A DNA stretch of 34,419 bases, from assembly GCF_009870785.1 (NCBI RefSeq), contig NZ_WTWX01000007.1:1-34419 (forward strand). The letters run 5' to 3'. Below are positions 22,544 to 31,800 of the stretch, one piece after another (position 1 is the first letter of the stretch; each line of letters opens with the position of its first letter). The notes below the pieces were generated by a model. The model saw only the letters and a list, made by a program, of their open reading frames with translations. It had not been told where the DNA came from and ran no database searches. Origin of the DNA: Paenibacillus sp. An7 (GTDB lineage: Bacteria > Bacillota > Bacilli > Paenibacillales > Paenibacillaceae). Position numbers and translations under genes: made by a program.

Positions 22544-23509
22544 TTATTTTTGCTCTAAACGATCCCATATTTTAAGATAACAGAGCGGCAGGGCGAGCAG
22601 GGAACATACGATATTAAAAATGGTCTGTGCATGTGCAATCTGTGCTCCGGGATCACTGGTGAAATAGGCAGCTGCTTCATAAAGCCAGTGAATCAGCGGG
22701 ATAAACAGCAGTGCTCCTGAGACATTTAGCAAGACGTGAGACCAAGCGACAAAATGACCGGCTCTGCTTCCTCCGGCTGCGGCCATGACCGCGGTAACAC
22801 AGGTTCCGACATTGGAACCGAGTACAATCGCGATACCCACTTCTGGGGGGAGTACACCCGAGCTGGCAAGTCCAATGGCCATGCCGATCACTGCTGCACT
22901 GCTGTGTACAATCGCGGTAAGACATGCCCCGGCGATCACGCCCCACCAGACGCTATGACTCGCCTGGTGAATAAACCAAGGGAAAAGCCCTCCTTGTTCC
23001 AAGGCGGGGCCTGCTTTTTGCATGACAAATATACCTAACATAACAAGGGAAAAGCCTGCCCCTGCAAGAAGCACATACTGGATGTTCCATATCGAAGCAG
23101 AAACACGTCTGCTTGCTTTTGTTTCTCCTAGCATGACGGTTATAGCCCAGGCCCCCAAAAAGAAAAGTAACATCGGTAAAGCGTATTTTCCAATCTGGAG
23201 ACTCAACAGTTCCGTGGTAATACAGGTACCAATATTACTGCCGAGAATAATACTGAGTGTCCTCGCGTAACTCAGAAGTTTCGCGTTAACTAAACCAATG
23301 GTCAGCACTGTGACGGCTGTACTGCTTTGAAGCACAGCCGTAATTCCTGTACTGAACAGCATACCCTTAAGGGGAGTGGAAGTAGCCCGTTCCAAAGAAG
23401 TGGCAAGAGAACGTCCGCCTGCCTTATGGAGAGAGACTTCCATCAGTTTCATCCCTGCGAAGAACAGGATAAGACCATAAATGAGTGGGAACACAACAGA
23501 TCTAATCAT
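22544..23509 (-). CDS. yqeW: Na/Pi-cotransporter family (II-type) membrane protein, YqeW-like
   Basis: Probably a sodium-coupled phosphate transporter of the inner membrane. The protein is 321 residues with about eight hydrophobic segments and the two inverted halves of the family: AVLQSSTAVTVLTIGL (QSS at 61-63) with ILGSNIGTC (89-96), and AIVHSSAAVIGMAIGL (HSS at 202-204) with LGSNVGTCVTAV. The second half has HSS for the usual QSS. There is no PhoU domain at the C terminus, as in short Bacillus YqeW. ATG 23509 has AGAAGGTG upstream on the minus strand. It stands divergent to the rlmI-like gene. In B. subtilis yqeW also follows the rsmE-mtaB genes. Confidence 0.88.
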   Translation of the reverse strand: MIRSVVFPLIYGLILFFAGMKLMEVSLHKAGGRSLATSLERATSTPLKGMLFSTGITAVLQSSTAVTVLTIGLVNAKLLSYARTLSIILGSNIGTCITTELLSLQIGKYALPMLLFFLGAWAITVMLGETKASRRVSASIWNIQYVLLAGAGFSLVMLGIFVMQKAGPALEQGGLFPWFIHQASHSVWWGVIAGACLTAIVHSSAAVIGMAIGLASSGVLPPEVGIAIVLGSNVGTCVTAVMAAAGGSRAGHFVAWSHVLLNVSGALLFIPLIHWLYEAAAYFTSDPGAQIAHAQTIFNIVCSLLALPLCYLKIWDRLEQK

Positions 23510-23537
23510 AGGGGCATTGCACCTTCTCTCGCACGAC

Positions 23538-23565
23538 TTGTCTCTTCTTCCATCTTATGTACAAT
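23538..23565 (+). promoter_or_regulatory. Possible promoter of the RlmI-like gene, in a divergent spacer
   Basis: TTGTCT (23538-23543), 16 bases, TACAAT (23560-23565). On the other strand TTGTCA (23583-23578) could serve yqeW, with a poor -10 overlapping the same bases, so the two divergent promoters might share a region. Weak evidence for the minus-strand one. Confidence 0.4.
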
Positions 23566-23640
23566 AAGGGACGACCATGACAAGCAGGGAGAGCTCTTCA
23601 TGAGATCTAGTTTTGATTGATAAAAGGAGTTGTACGTATT

Positions 23641-25008
23641 TTGGCATCTGTAGTCCTTACGAAAAGCCGTAAGAAACGTATTGAACAGGGACATCCCTGG
23701 ATATTTAAAAATGAAATAGAGTCGGTAGAAGGTCAGCCCGAGCCAGGCGAACTGGTAGAAGTGAAAAATCATCAAGGCCGTTATCTTGCTACCGGTTATT
23801 ATAATCCTGCTTCACAAATTACAGTGAGGGTAGTATCTTATGAACCCATTACAGCGATGGACAAAGACTTTTTTGTAAGTAGATTTGAGCAGGCATTACA
23901 GCACCGGGAACGTTTCGTAACGGGTGGTAACGCATATCGCTTGATTTATGGAGAAGCGGATTTTGTACCAGGTTTAACCGTTGATCGATTTGGAGATGTA
24001 CTTGTTGTACAGCTGCTAACGCTTGCTATGGATCAGTGCCGTGATGTAATTGTAGAAGCTTTGGTTGAAGTAGTGAAACCAAAAGGGATTTACGAGCGCA
24101 GCGATGTAGGTGTTCGAGAGCTGGAAGGATTGGAACAAGTCAAAGGGCTGCTCTATGGGGAATGTCCGCGGCATGTAACCGTAACTGAGAATGGACTGCT
24201 TATCAAAGTCGACATCGAGCAAGGACAAAAGACGGGTTATTTCTTTGATCAACGCGAGAATAGAGCTGCCATTCAGCCGCTGATGAAGGGCTGGGGTCAT
24301 CGAAGTGGAATTACTTTGCAAGAAGTAGAAAAAGACGGAGAAATGACACGTGTACCTGTGAATAAAAGTGGAAAAGAAGTTACCTTCCCTTATTGGGATG
24401 GAGCTACGGTTCTCGAATGTTTCTCACATACAGGCAGCTTTACGCTGAATGCTTGCAAATATGGAGCGAAACAAGTGACTTGTCTTGATATATCAGAACA
24501 TGCCATTGAGAGTGCACGTGAGAACGTGAAGCTGAATGGCTTTGAAGACCGTGTTGAATTCGTGGTGGATGATGCGTTCCAGTACTTGAGAAATCAAGTC
24601 AAAGGGCTTGAAGAACGTGCAGAACGTGCGAAAGCCGATAAAAAAGTCGACACTTCCAAAGCAATGACCGCAGGAGGCGGACGAACGTTTGATGTTGTTA
24701 TCCTTGATCCTCCAGCTTTTGCGAAAACACGAGGCGCAGTAAAAGGCGCTGTTCGTGGATACAAGGATATTAATCTGCACGGAATGAAGCTTGTCAACGA
24801 AGGCGGATATCTTGTCACTGCAAGTTGTTCTTATCATATGCGCCCAGATCTGTTCCTTGAAACCATTCAAGATGCAGCTGCAGATGCGGGTAAAATTCTG
24901 CGTCTGCTAGAATGGCGTGCAGCGGGTAAAGATCATCCGCAAATTTTAGGGGTAGATGAAGGACATTATCTGAAATTTGCCATCTTTGAAGTGCGTTCTA
25001 AATCATAA
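23641..25008 (+). CDS. RlmI-like class I SAM-dependent rRNA methyltransferase with PUA domain
   Basis: By family it forms 5-methylcytosine in 23S rRNA, as E. coli RlmI does at C1962; the target here is not proven. The protein starts with a PUA domain (about 1-75, VVLTKSRKKRIEQGHPWIFKN), then a middle domain (YGEADFVPGLTVDRFGD, DQRENR) and the Rossmann domain with LECFSHTGSFTLNACKYGA (SAM motif I) and VVILDPPAFAK (motif IV). The catalytic-cysteine region is ASCSYHM. Length is 455 residues against about 400 in the family, owing to two inserts (about 216-245 and 319-348). The start is TTG 23641 with AAAGGAG (23623-23629) upstream, eleven bases away; an in-frame TTG at 23617 has no ribosome site. 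Confidence 0.85.
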   Translation: MASVVLTKSRKKRIEQGHPWIFKNEIESVEGQPEPGELVEVKNHQGRYLATGYYNPASQITVRVVSYEPITAMDKDFFVSRFEQALQHRERFVTGGNAYRLIYGEADFVPGLTVDRFGDVLVVQLLTLAMDQCRDVIVEALVEVVKPKGIYERSDVGVRELEGLEQVKGLLYGECPRHVTVTENGLLIKVDIEQGQKTGYFFDQRENRAAIQPLMKGWGHRSGITLQEVEKDGEMTRVPVNKSGKEVTFPYWDGATVLECFSHTGSFTLNACKYGAKQVTCLDISEHAIESARENVKLNGFEDRVEFVVDDAFQYLRNQVKGLEERAERAKADKKVDTSKAMTAGGGRTFDVVILDPPAFAKTRGAVKGAVRGYKDINLHGMKLVNEGGYLVTASCSYHMRPDLFLETIQDAAADAGKILRLLEWRAAGKDHPQILGVDEGHYLKFAIFEVRSKS

Positions 25009-25043
25009 ATAAGAATCAGCCGCAAGCGGTTAGATGAGAAAAA

Positions 25044-25089
25044 AGCATCTGTCTACTCTTTATTTCTAAGAGTAGCAGGTGCTTTTTTT
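25044..25089 (+). terminator. Strong intrinsic terminator of the RlmI-like gene
   Basis: AGCATCTGTCTACTCTT (25044-25060) pairs with AAGAGTAGCAGGTGCT (25068-25083) with a single bulge, then T to 25089. A run of A on the left makes it bidirectional in form. Confidence 0.9.
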
Positions 25090-25148
25090 GCATAGAGCCT
25101 GCTTCACTGGCTTCTATTACCAAACGCATGTTCCTATTCCCAGAGGTA

Positions 25149-25157
25149 TGGTATACT
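25149..25157 (+). promoter_or_regulatory. Candidate extended -10 promoter of addBA-sbcDC
   Basis: TGGTATACT: extended TGn plus TATACT (25152-25157). The -35 region (TGTTCC at 25129) is poor, common for extended -10 promoters. This would give a leader of about 145 bases before addB. Confidence 0.5.
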
Positions 25158-25185
25158 GAATGACAGAATGTTAAAAGCATGTTAA

Positions 25186-25246
25186 AGGAGCATATTGAAA
25201 GATATTCTCCTGTTTTCATAGATATTATCATAGATATTTTATAGAT
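25186..25246 (+). other. addB leader: hairpin followed by short phased repeats
   Basis: AGGAG (25186-25190) pairs with CTCCT (25207-25211), continued inside by ATAT/ATAT around TGAAAG and followed by GTTTTC. Then CATAGATATT occurs at 25217 and 25229, with ATAGAT again at 25241, about one helical turn apart. Possibly a weak attenuator plus a regulator site; no known motif. Confidence 0.35.
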
Positions 25247-25309
25247 CGGTTAGAGATGAATAATTAATATTTCACACATAAAAAAATGAGAGAAAGCGAG
25301 GGGTGACCA

Positions 25310-28300
25310 TTGCCTCTTCATATGCTTATAGGCCGTGCAGGCACTGGAAAAAGCAGTACAATCATTAAGGAGATCACGGAAGAACTTCGTCAGAATCCTG
25401 GAGGGAAACCCATCATTCTGATTGTTCCTGAACAAGCCTCCTTTCAGACAGAGACAACACTGATTCGCTCCCATGAGATTAAAGGCTCAGTCCGGGCTCA
25501 GGTACTCGATTTTCGCAGACTTAGTTACCGGGTTATGCAGGAAACGAGCGGTTCTGCACTGATTCCCGTTGGTTCAGAAGGTAAGAAAATGCTGCTGTAC
25601 AAAATTGTACAACGGCGCAAAGACGAGCTCAAAATTTTCTCCGCATCAGGTGGTCAGATGGGGTTTGTAGGGCATTTAAACAATCTGTTTGCCGAACTGA
25701 AACGCTATGGAGAACCGGAACGGGCTATTAAAGAAGAGCTTAAAAATGCAGAACAGCTTCCGGGAGCAGGAACGATTTTACGTCATAAAATGCATGATAT
25801 TGCTGCCATCTATCGTGATTTTGAGGACGAAGTATCTCGTTTTCATATGGATGAAGAGGATACACTTGTGAAACTTGGTCATCAGCTTCCTGAGTCGGAT
25901 TATGTGAAAGACGCAGATATATGGATAGACGGGTTTCGCAGTTTTACTCCGCAGGAACTTGCGGTGATTCGGCAGCTGATTATTCATGCTAGATCTGTAA
26001 CCATTGCCTTAACCCTGGACCGTCCTTATGGCGAAGGGGAACAACCACAGGAGTTAAACCTGTTCTATCCGTCGGCTTCCGCTTATATCAAGCTGAACGG
26101 GATAGCATCAGAACTTGGTGAATCCACTCGTACGACGGTACTTGCACCGGAGAAATCGCCGCGTTTTGCTTCTTCTGCACTTGCTCATCTAGAGTCAGGA
26201 TTTGAGAAGCGAAGAGTGATGCCAGCAGGCAAGGATGACGGCGGGATTGAGATTCGCAGTGCTGCGAACAGCCGAGTTGAAGTGGAAGGGATGCTAAGAG
26301 AGATAGGACGACTTGTACGTGAAGAGAACGTCCGTTACCGGGATATCGCGGTCCTGGTGAGAAATATAGAAGCTTATGAAAATATAATATCCCCTCTCTT
26401 CCAAGATTACGATATTCCTTATTTTCTCGATAAACGCAGAGATGAACTTCATCATCCATTAGCAGAATTCTTGAGATCAGCAATGGACATTGTGCGGCAT
26501 CGCTGGCGGTATGAGGATGTATTCCGTGCGGTCAAGACCGATCTGCTTCTTCCACTTGATGGCTCAGTCAGCCGTTATCATATGGACATACTCGAGAATT
26601 ATGTGCTTGCAAGCGGGATCTCTGGATATCGGTGGACGGATGGGAAACCGTGGAGAGCCGCCCCAAGCTTATCTTTGGAAGAAGAAGAAGGGGCAGAGGC
26701 TCAGCGTGAAGAGGCAAGCCGTGAAACGGTTCAGATGCTTGAAAGGTGCCGAGAGGTGATTACTTCTCCGCTGTTTGCTTTTGAGAAAAGAGTCAAAAAA
26801 GCAAAAACAGCAAAAGAGTTCTGTTCGGCTCTATTTTTGCTTTTGGAAGAGGCGGAAATTGCAAATAAACTTGATGCACGAAGTCATGAGGCGCTCAAGA
26901 CAGGTAAGCCGGAAAAAGCACGAGAACATCGCGGGATGTGGGGAGCGGTGCTTGAACTTTTGGATCAAGTCGTAGAAATGATGGGCGAAGAAAAAATGGA
27001 TGCAGAACTTTTTGCCGGCATTTTGGAAACAGGCTTGTCAGAGCTGAAACTCGGTTTAGTTCCGCCTGCTTTGGATCAAGTTCTCGTAGGTTCCATGGAC
27101 AGATCCCGCACAGGAAACGTCAGCCATATTTTCATCCTTGGAGCAGTTGATGGGGTGATTCCGCAAATACAAACAGAGGATGGCGTCCTCACGGAAACCG
27201 AACGGGCAGCTCTCACTGAATATGGAATGCAGCTTGGCCCCGATATAAATCGGAAGATGCAGGATGAACGTTTTCTAATCTACAGTGCTTTTACTCAGCC
27301 AAGCCATAAATTATGGATAAGTTACCCTCAAAGTGATGAGGACGGAAAGGCGCTTCATCCATCTGAAATGATTCGTTATTTGAAACGGATGTTTCCGGAG
27401 CTAAAAGAGAAGACATTGCTGGACGAACCAGCGTCAAGCGATTCATCGGAAGAACATGAGCAGTATATAACACATTCAGATAAGACCATGGCTCATTTGA
27501 TCAGCCAGCTTCGAGAATGGCGCAGGGGTCAGGCAATACCGGCTGTTTGGTGGGATGTATATAATTGGTATTTATATCAGCCGGACAAGCAGATACGACT
27601 CGAGCGAATGCTTGGATCTGTTTTCTATGAGAACCGGACAAGGTCTCTAACTAAGGCTACCAGCAGGAAGCTGTATGGTAACAAGCTGAAGACAAGTGTT
27701 TCTCGTATGGAACGTTTTGCAATGTGTCCATTCTCTCACTTTGCTTCACATGGACTGAAGCTGAAAGAGCGTCAAGTCTATCGCCTGAAAGCACCGGATA
27801 TCGGACAGTTGTTCCATGCGGCGCTGAGCAAGATGGCAAGCCGGCTTAAAGAGCAAAATCGGAATTGGGGCGCACTGACCAAAGAGGAATGTGTACAGGA
27901 AGCAGAAGCAACGGTAGATGTACTTGCACCTCAGCTGCAAGGTGAAATTTTACTGAGTTCAGCTCGGTATGGATACATTTTTAGAAAGCTAAAAAACATT
28001 GTCAGCCGAGCTTCCATCATCTTAGGAGAACAGTCGAAACGCGGGAATTTTGAGCCGCTGGCACTCGAACTCGATTTTGGACCAGATAAATTGCTGCCGC
28101 CGCTTACATTCGAATTGGCAAACGGAGTTGTCATGGAGATCGTGGGGCGGATTGACCGTGTAGATGTAGCAGAAGGAGAATACGGAGATATTTTACTTCG
28201 AGTGATTGACTATAAATCCAGTCAAACGGATCTTAAACTACATGAAGTATTCTACGGATTATCGCTCCAGATGCTTACGTATCTTGATGTGCTGTTAACC

Positions 28301-28822
28301 TATGCCGAAGAGTGGATCGGAACGGAAGCACATCCTGCAGGAGTACTTTATTTCCATGTGCATAACCCTCTTTTGACTTCAGCCAATGCGCTGGCACAAG
28401 AGCAGGCAGAACAAGAGCTTTTGAAACGATTCAAAATGAAAGGGCTGCTGCTAGCCGACCGGGATGTGGTGGCGAAGATGGACAACACGCTGGAAAAAGG
28501 ATACTCCTCTATTTTACCTGTGGCCGTTAAGGCAGATGGAGGTTTCTACAGCAGCGCTTCCGTAGCAACCGAAGAGCAGTGGGGCCTACTGCTGGGCTCT
28601 GTACGAAATACAATTCAAGAAATCGGATCAAGAATTACCGAAGGTGAGGTTGGGATTGAACCTTTCCGAATGCAGCAGGAAACCGCATGTACATTTTGTC
28701 CATTCAAATCCGTGTGTCAGTTTGACGAGGGTCTGCCTGGGAACGAATATCATCTCATTCGAAAGCCTGCTAAACAGCAGGCATGGGATCTATTTCAGCA
28801 TGAAGGGGGAGAAGAAGAATGA
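25310..28822 (+). CDS. addB: ATP-dependent helicase-nuclease subunit AddB
   Basis: AddAB is the Gram-positive counterpart of RecBCD, resecting double-strand breaks up to a Chi site for RecA loading. AddB is 1170 residues. Walker A is GRAGTGKS (8-15). The helicase-like fold is otherwise inactive, and the protein contributes Chi recognition in other bacteria. The C-terminal nuclease has GRIDRVD and VIDYKSSQ, and the four cluster cysteines lie at C806 (FAMCPFSHF) and C1127, C1130 and C1136 (ACTFCPFKSVC), as known for AddB. TTG 25310 is preceded by GCGAGGGGTG. The stop codon overlaps the start of addA (ATGA), so they are translationally coupled. Confidence 0.96.
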   Translation: MPLHMLIGRAGTGKSSTIIKEITEELRQNPGGKPIILIVPEQASFQTETTLIRSHEIKGSVRAQVLDFRRLSYRVMQETSGSALIPVGSEGKKMLLYKIVQRRKDELKIFSASGGQMGFVGHLNNLFAELKRYGEPERAIKEELKNAEQLPGAGTILRHKMHDIAAIYRDFEDEVSRFHMDEEDTLVKLGHQLPESDYVKDADIWIDGFRSFTPQELAVIRQLIIHARSVTIALTLDRPYGEGEQPQELNLFYPSASAYIKLNGIASELGESTRTTVLAPEKSPRFASSALAHLESGFEKRRVMPAGKDDGGIEIRSAANSRVEVEGMLREIGRLVREENVRYRDIAVLVRNIEAYENIISPLFQDYDIPYFLDKRRDELHHPLAEFLRSAMDIVRHRWRYEDVFRAVKTDLLLPLDGSVSRYHMDILENYVLASGISGYRWTDGKPWRAAPSLSLEEEEGAEAQREEASRETVQMLERCREVITSPLFAFEKRVKKAKTAKEFCSALFLLLEEAEIANKLDARSHEALKTGKPEKAREHRGMWGAVLELLDQVVEMMGEEKMDAELFAGILETGLSELKLGLVPPALDQVLVGSMDRSRTGNVSHIFILGAVDGVIPQIQTEDGVLTETERAALTEYGMQLGPDINRKMQDERFLIYSAFTQPSHKLWISYPQSDEDGKALHPSEMIRYLKRMFPELKEKTLLDEPASSDSSEEHEQYITHSDKTMAHLISQLREWRRGQAIPAVWWDVYNWYLYQPDKQIRLERMLGSVFYENRTRSLTKATSRKLYGNKLKTSVSRMERFAMCPFSHFASHGLKLKERQVYRLKAPDIGQLFHAALSKMASRLKEQNRNWGALTKEECVQEAEATVDVLAPQLQGEILLSSARYGYIFRKLKNIVSRASIILGEQSKRGNFEPLALELDFGPDKLLPPLTFELANGVVMEIVGRIDRVDVAEGEYGDILLRVIDYKSSQTDLKLHEVFYGLSLQMLTYLDVLLTYAEEWIGTEAHPAGVLYFHVHNPLLTSANALAQEQAEQELLKRFKMKGLLLADRDVVAKMDNTLEKGYSSILPVAVKADGGFYSSASVATEEQWGLLLGSVRNTIQEIGSRITEGEVGIEPFRMQQETACTFCPFKSVCQFDEGLPGNEYHLIRKPAKQQAWDLFQHEGGEEE

Positions 28823-31800
28823 GAAGTATACCTAAACCGGAAGGAAGCTTTTGGAGTGATGATCAGTGGAAAGCAATCTCTTCGTCCGGAGAAGACATGC
28901 TGGTGGCTGCAGCTGCCGGCTCAGGGAAAACAGCAGTGCTTGTCGAGCGCATCATTCGTAAGATATCAGATGAGAATGCGGGATTTAGTGTAGACCGTTT
29001 GCTCGTAGCTACATTTACCAAGGCAGCAGCTTCCGAGATGCGCGAGCGGATCCGGGATGCACTGGAAACAGCGCTTGAGAAGCAGCCAGAGAACGAACAT
29101 CTGCGCCGTCAGCTGAGTGTGCTCGGCCGAGCTTCAATCACAACCCTTCATTCATTCTGTATGGAGATTATTCGCCGATATTATCAGCAGATTCCGCTGG
29201 ACCCAGGATTTCGTATTCTGAATGAATATGAAGCAGAGCTGATGCGTCAAGAACTGCTGATGGAACTGTTTGAACAAAAATACAGTGAAGAAGGCGAAGG
29301 AAGTACCTTCCGCAGGCTCGTGGATTGGTTCAGCGGTGAGCGCAGTGATGATGCAATGTACCGGCTTGTGCAAAAATTGTACGATTTCTCGCGGAGTCAT
29401 TCATGGCCATCTTATTGGCTTGAGGAAATGGCAGCTTCCTTCCGTGTGAATTCAGTGGAGGAGCTGGGTCAGTCCACTTGGGTGAAAAGTATTATGCGTG
29501 ATGCGGAACTTGCTCTGGGCGGCGCGGTCCTTTTGCTTGAGCAGGCACTGCGTATCGCCAAAGAACCGGAGGGTCCTGCAGCTTATGCAGAGACATTTAA
29601 CAGCGATCTTGAAATGGTGAACGAACTGCTTTCCAGGGTGAAAAATGGTGCTTGGGATGAACTATATGATGTTTTCCATCAATCGGAGTTCGGCAAGCTG
29701 AAGGCGGTCCGAAAGGGACAGGCTGATCCTGGTCTGCAAGAGAGAGCAAAAGAGCGCAGAGAAGCTGCCAAAAAGACCGTTATGGAACTAAAAACGGCTT
29801 TATTTGGTCGTACACCCGAACAGTTTTTTGATGAAATGAATAAAGCGGCACCTCTTATGGAAGAGCTGGCATCTGTCGTTAATCAATTTGCTCGTGTATT
29901 TACGGAAGAGAAGAAAGCGAGAGGTGTGGTCGATTTCAGTGATTTAGAGCATTACGCGCTCCAAATCTTACGAGATGCTGAATCTACACCAGAACAGATC
30001 ATTCCATCGGATGCAGCATTAGAGTATCAGCAGCAATTTGATGAAGTATTACTTGATGAATATCAAGATACAAATACAGTACAGGAAGATATCGTAAGCT
30101 TAATCTCTCGTAAAGAACCCGGAAACCGGTTTATGGTGGGGGATGTAAAACAGAGTATTTATCGTTTCCGTCTAGCCGAGCCAGGACTCTTCCTGGATAA
30201 GTATCGCCGTTATGATACGGAGGGCGAAGGTGATGGCCTTCGGATTGATCTGGCACGGAATTTCCGCAGCCGGCTTGAAGTTGTAAGTGCCGTAAATATG
30301 CTGTTCAGACAGATCATGAATGTAGGCGTGGCTGAAATTGAATATGATGATGCAGCTGCTTTATCATTTGGAGCCTCTTTTCCTGATGTACCAGAGGACG
30401 GGCGATACACACCCGAACTTATCCTGATTGACAGGGCCGGTTCGGAAGTACCGGAACAGCCTGAGAATGCAGGGGAAGATGGAGCTGCGAATGAAGTTAT
30501 AGAACAGCTTGAGATGGAGACAGCAGAGCTCGAGGCAAGGGTCATTGCTGCCCGTATTCATGAAATGGTTGGCAATACCGGAAATCCGCTTCCTGTCTAT
30601 GATAAGAACACGAAAGAGATGAGACCTGCAAGATATGGCGATATCGTCATTCTCCTGCGCTCTGCTCAGCTGTGGACTCCGCTTATTATGGAACAACTGA
30701 AGCGGGAAGGTATTCCCGTAATCGGTGATCAAAACAAAGGTTTTTTCCAGGCAACTGAAATTGAGATCATGCTTTCATTACTGCAAGTCGTGGACAATCC
30801 TCAGCAGGATATACCGCTCGCATCTGTACTTCGTTCTCCAATTGTAGGTCTAGATGAAGAGGAACTTGCTGTCATTCGGCTTGCAGGTAAACGGCTTTCT
30901 TTTTATGATGCTATGTGCAACACTATCGATAATTTGGAGAAAGAAACCGGAACAAATCTAGAGAAAGAAACAAATGAGTTTAGTCACAACGGGCACATAT
31001 CCAGTAAGAAAACTGATGATATAGAGCAATTAGAGGCACAGATGACTCTTGATCTCGGGATAAAGGAAGCAAGCGCAGCACTTGAAGTGGTCGAGACCCT
31101 AGGCGATCCAAGGACTGATGATCATATAGAAGAGAGTCAGTCTGATTCTTTACCGTTCAAAACAAATCTGCTTCGCAAACTAACTGCATTTTCTGATTTT
31201 CTAGAAGAGTGGAGACATGAGGCGAGAAGCGGCAGCTTGAGCGAATTAATCTGGCGTATATACCGGGATACCGGTTACTTGGATTGGGTCAGCGGTTTGC
31301 CGGGCGGAGTGCAGCGCAGTCGTAACTTGAAAGCTCTCTATGATCGTGCAAAACAATATGAGAATTCCACAGCGAATCGAGGATTGTTCCGTTTCCTTAC
31401 TTTTATTTCAAGACTCAAGGATAACGGAGGAGATCTCGGCGCAGTAGGTATTGCAGCGGATACAGAAGGATCGGTCCGCATTATGACCATCCACCGGAGT
31501 AAGGGGCTCGAATTCCCCATCGTCTTTGTCGCGGGCATGTCCAAAATGTTCAATCAACAAGATTTGAATGCACCATTTATGATGCATAAAGAGCTTGGAT
31601 TTGGCCCAAGGTTTGTGGATGAGGAGAACAGGGTCAGCTATCCTACGCTTGCAAGCCTTGCCATCCGTAGACGGGCTCATGCGGAGTTATTAGCTGAAGA
31701 AATGCGGGTGCTTTACGTTGCTTTGACACGTCCTAAGGAAAAAATGATTCTTATTGGCACGGTAAAAGATGCCGCTCAAAAAGCGATGAACTGGTCTCAG

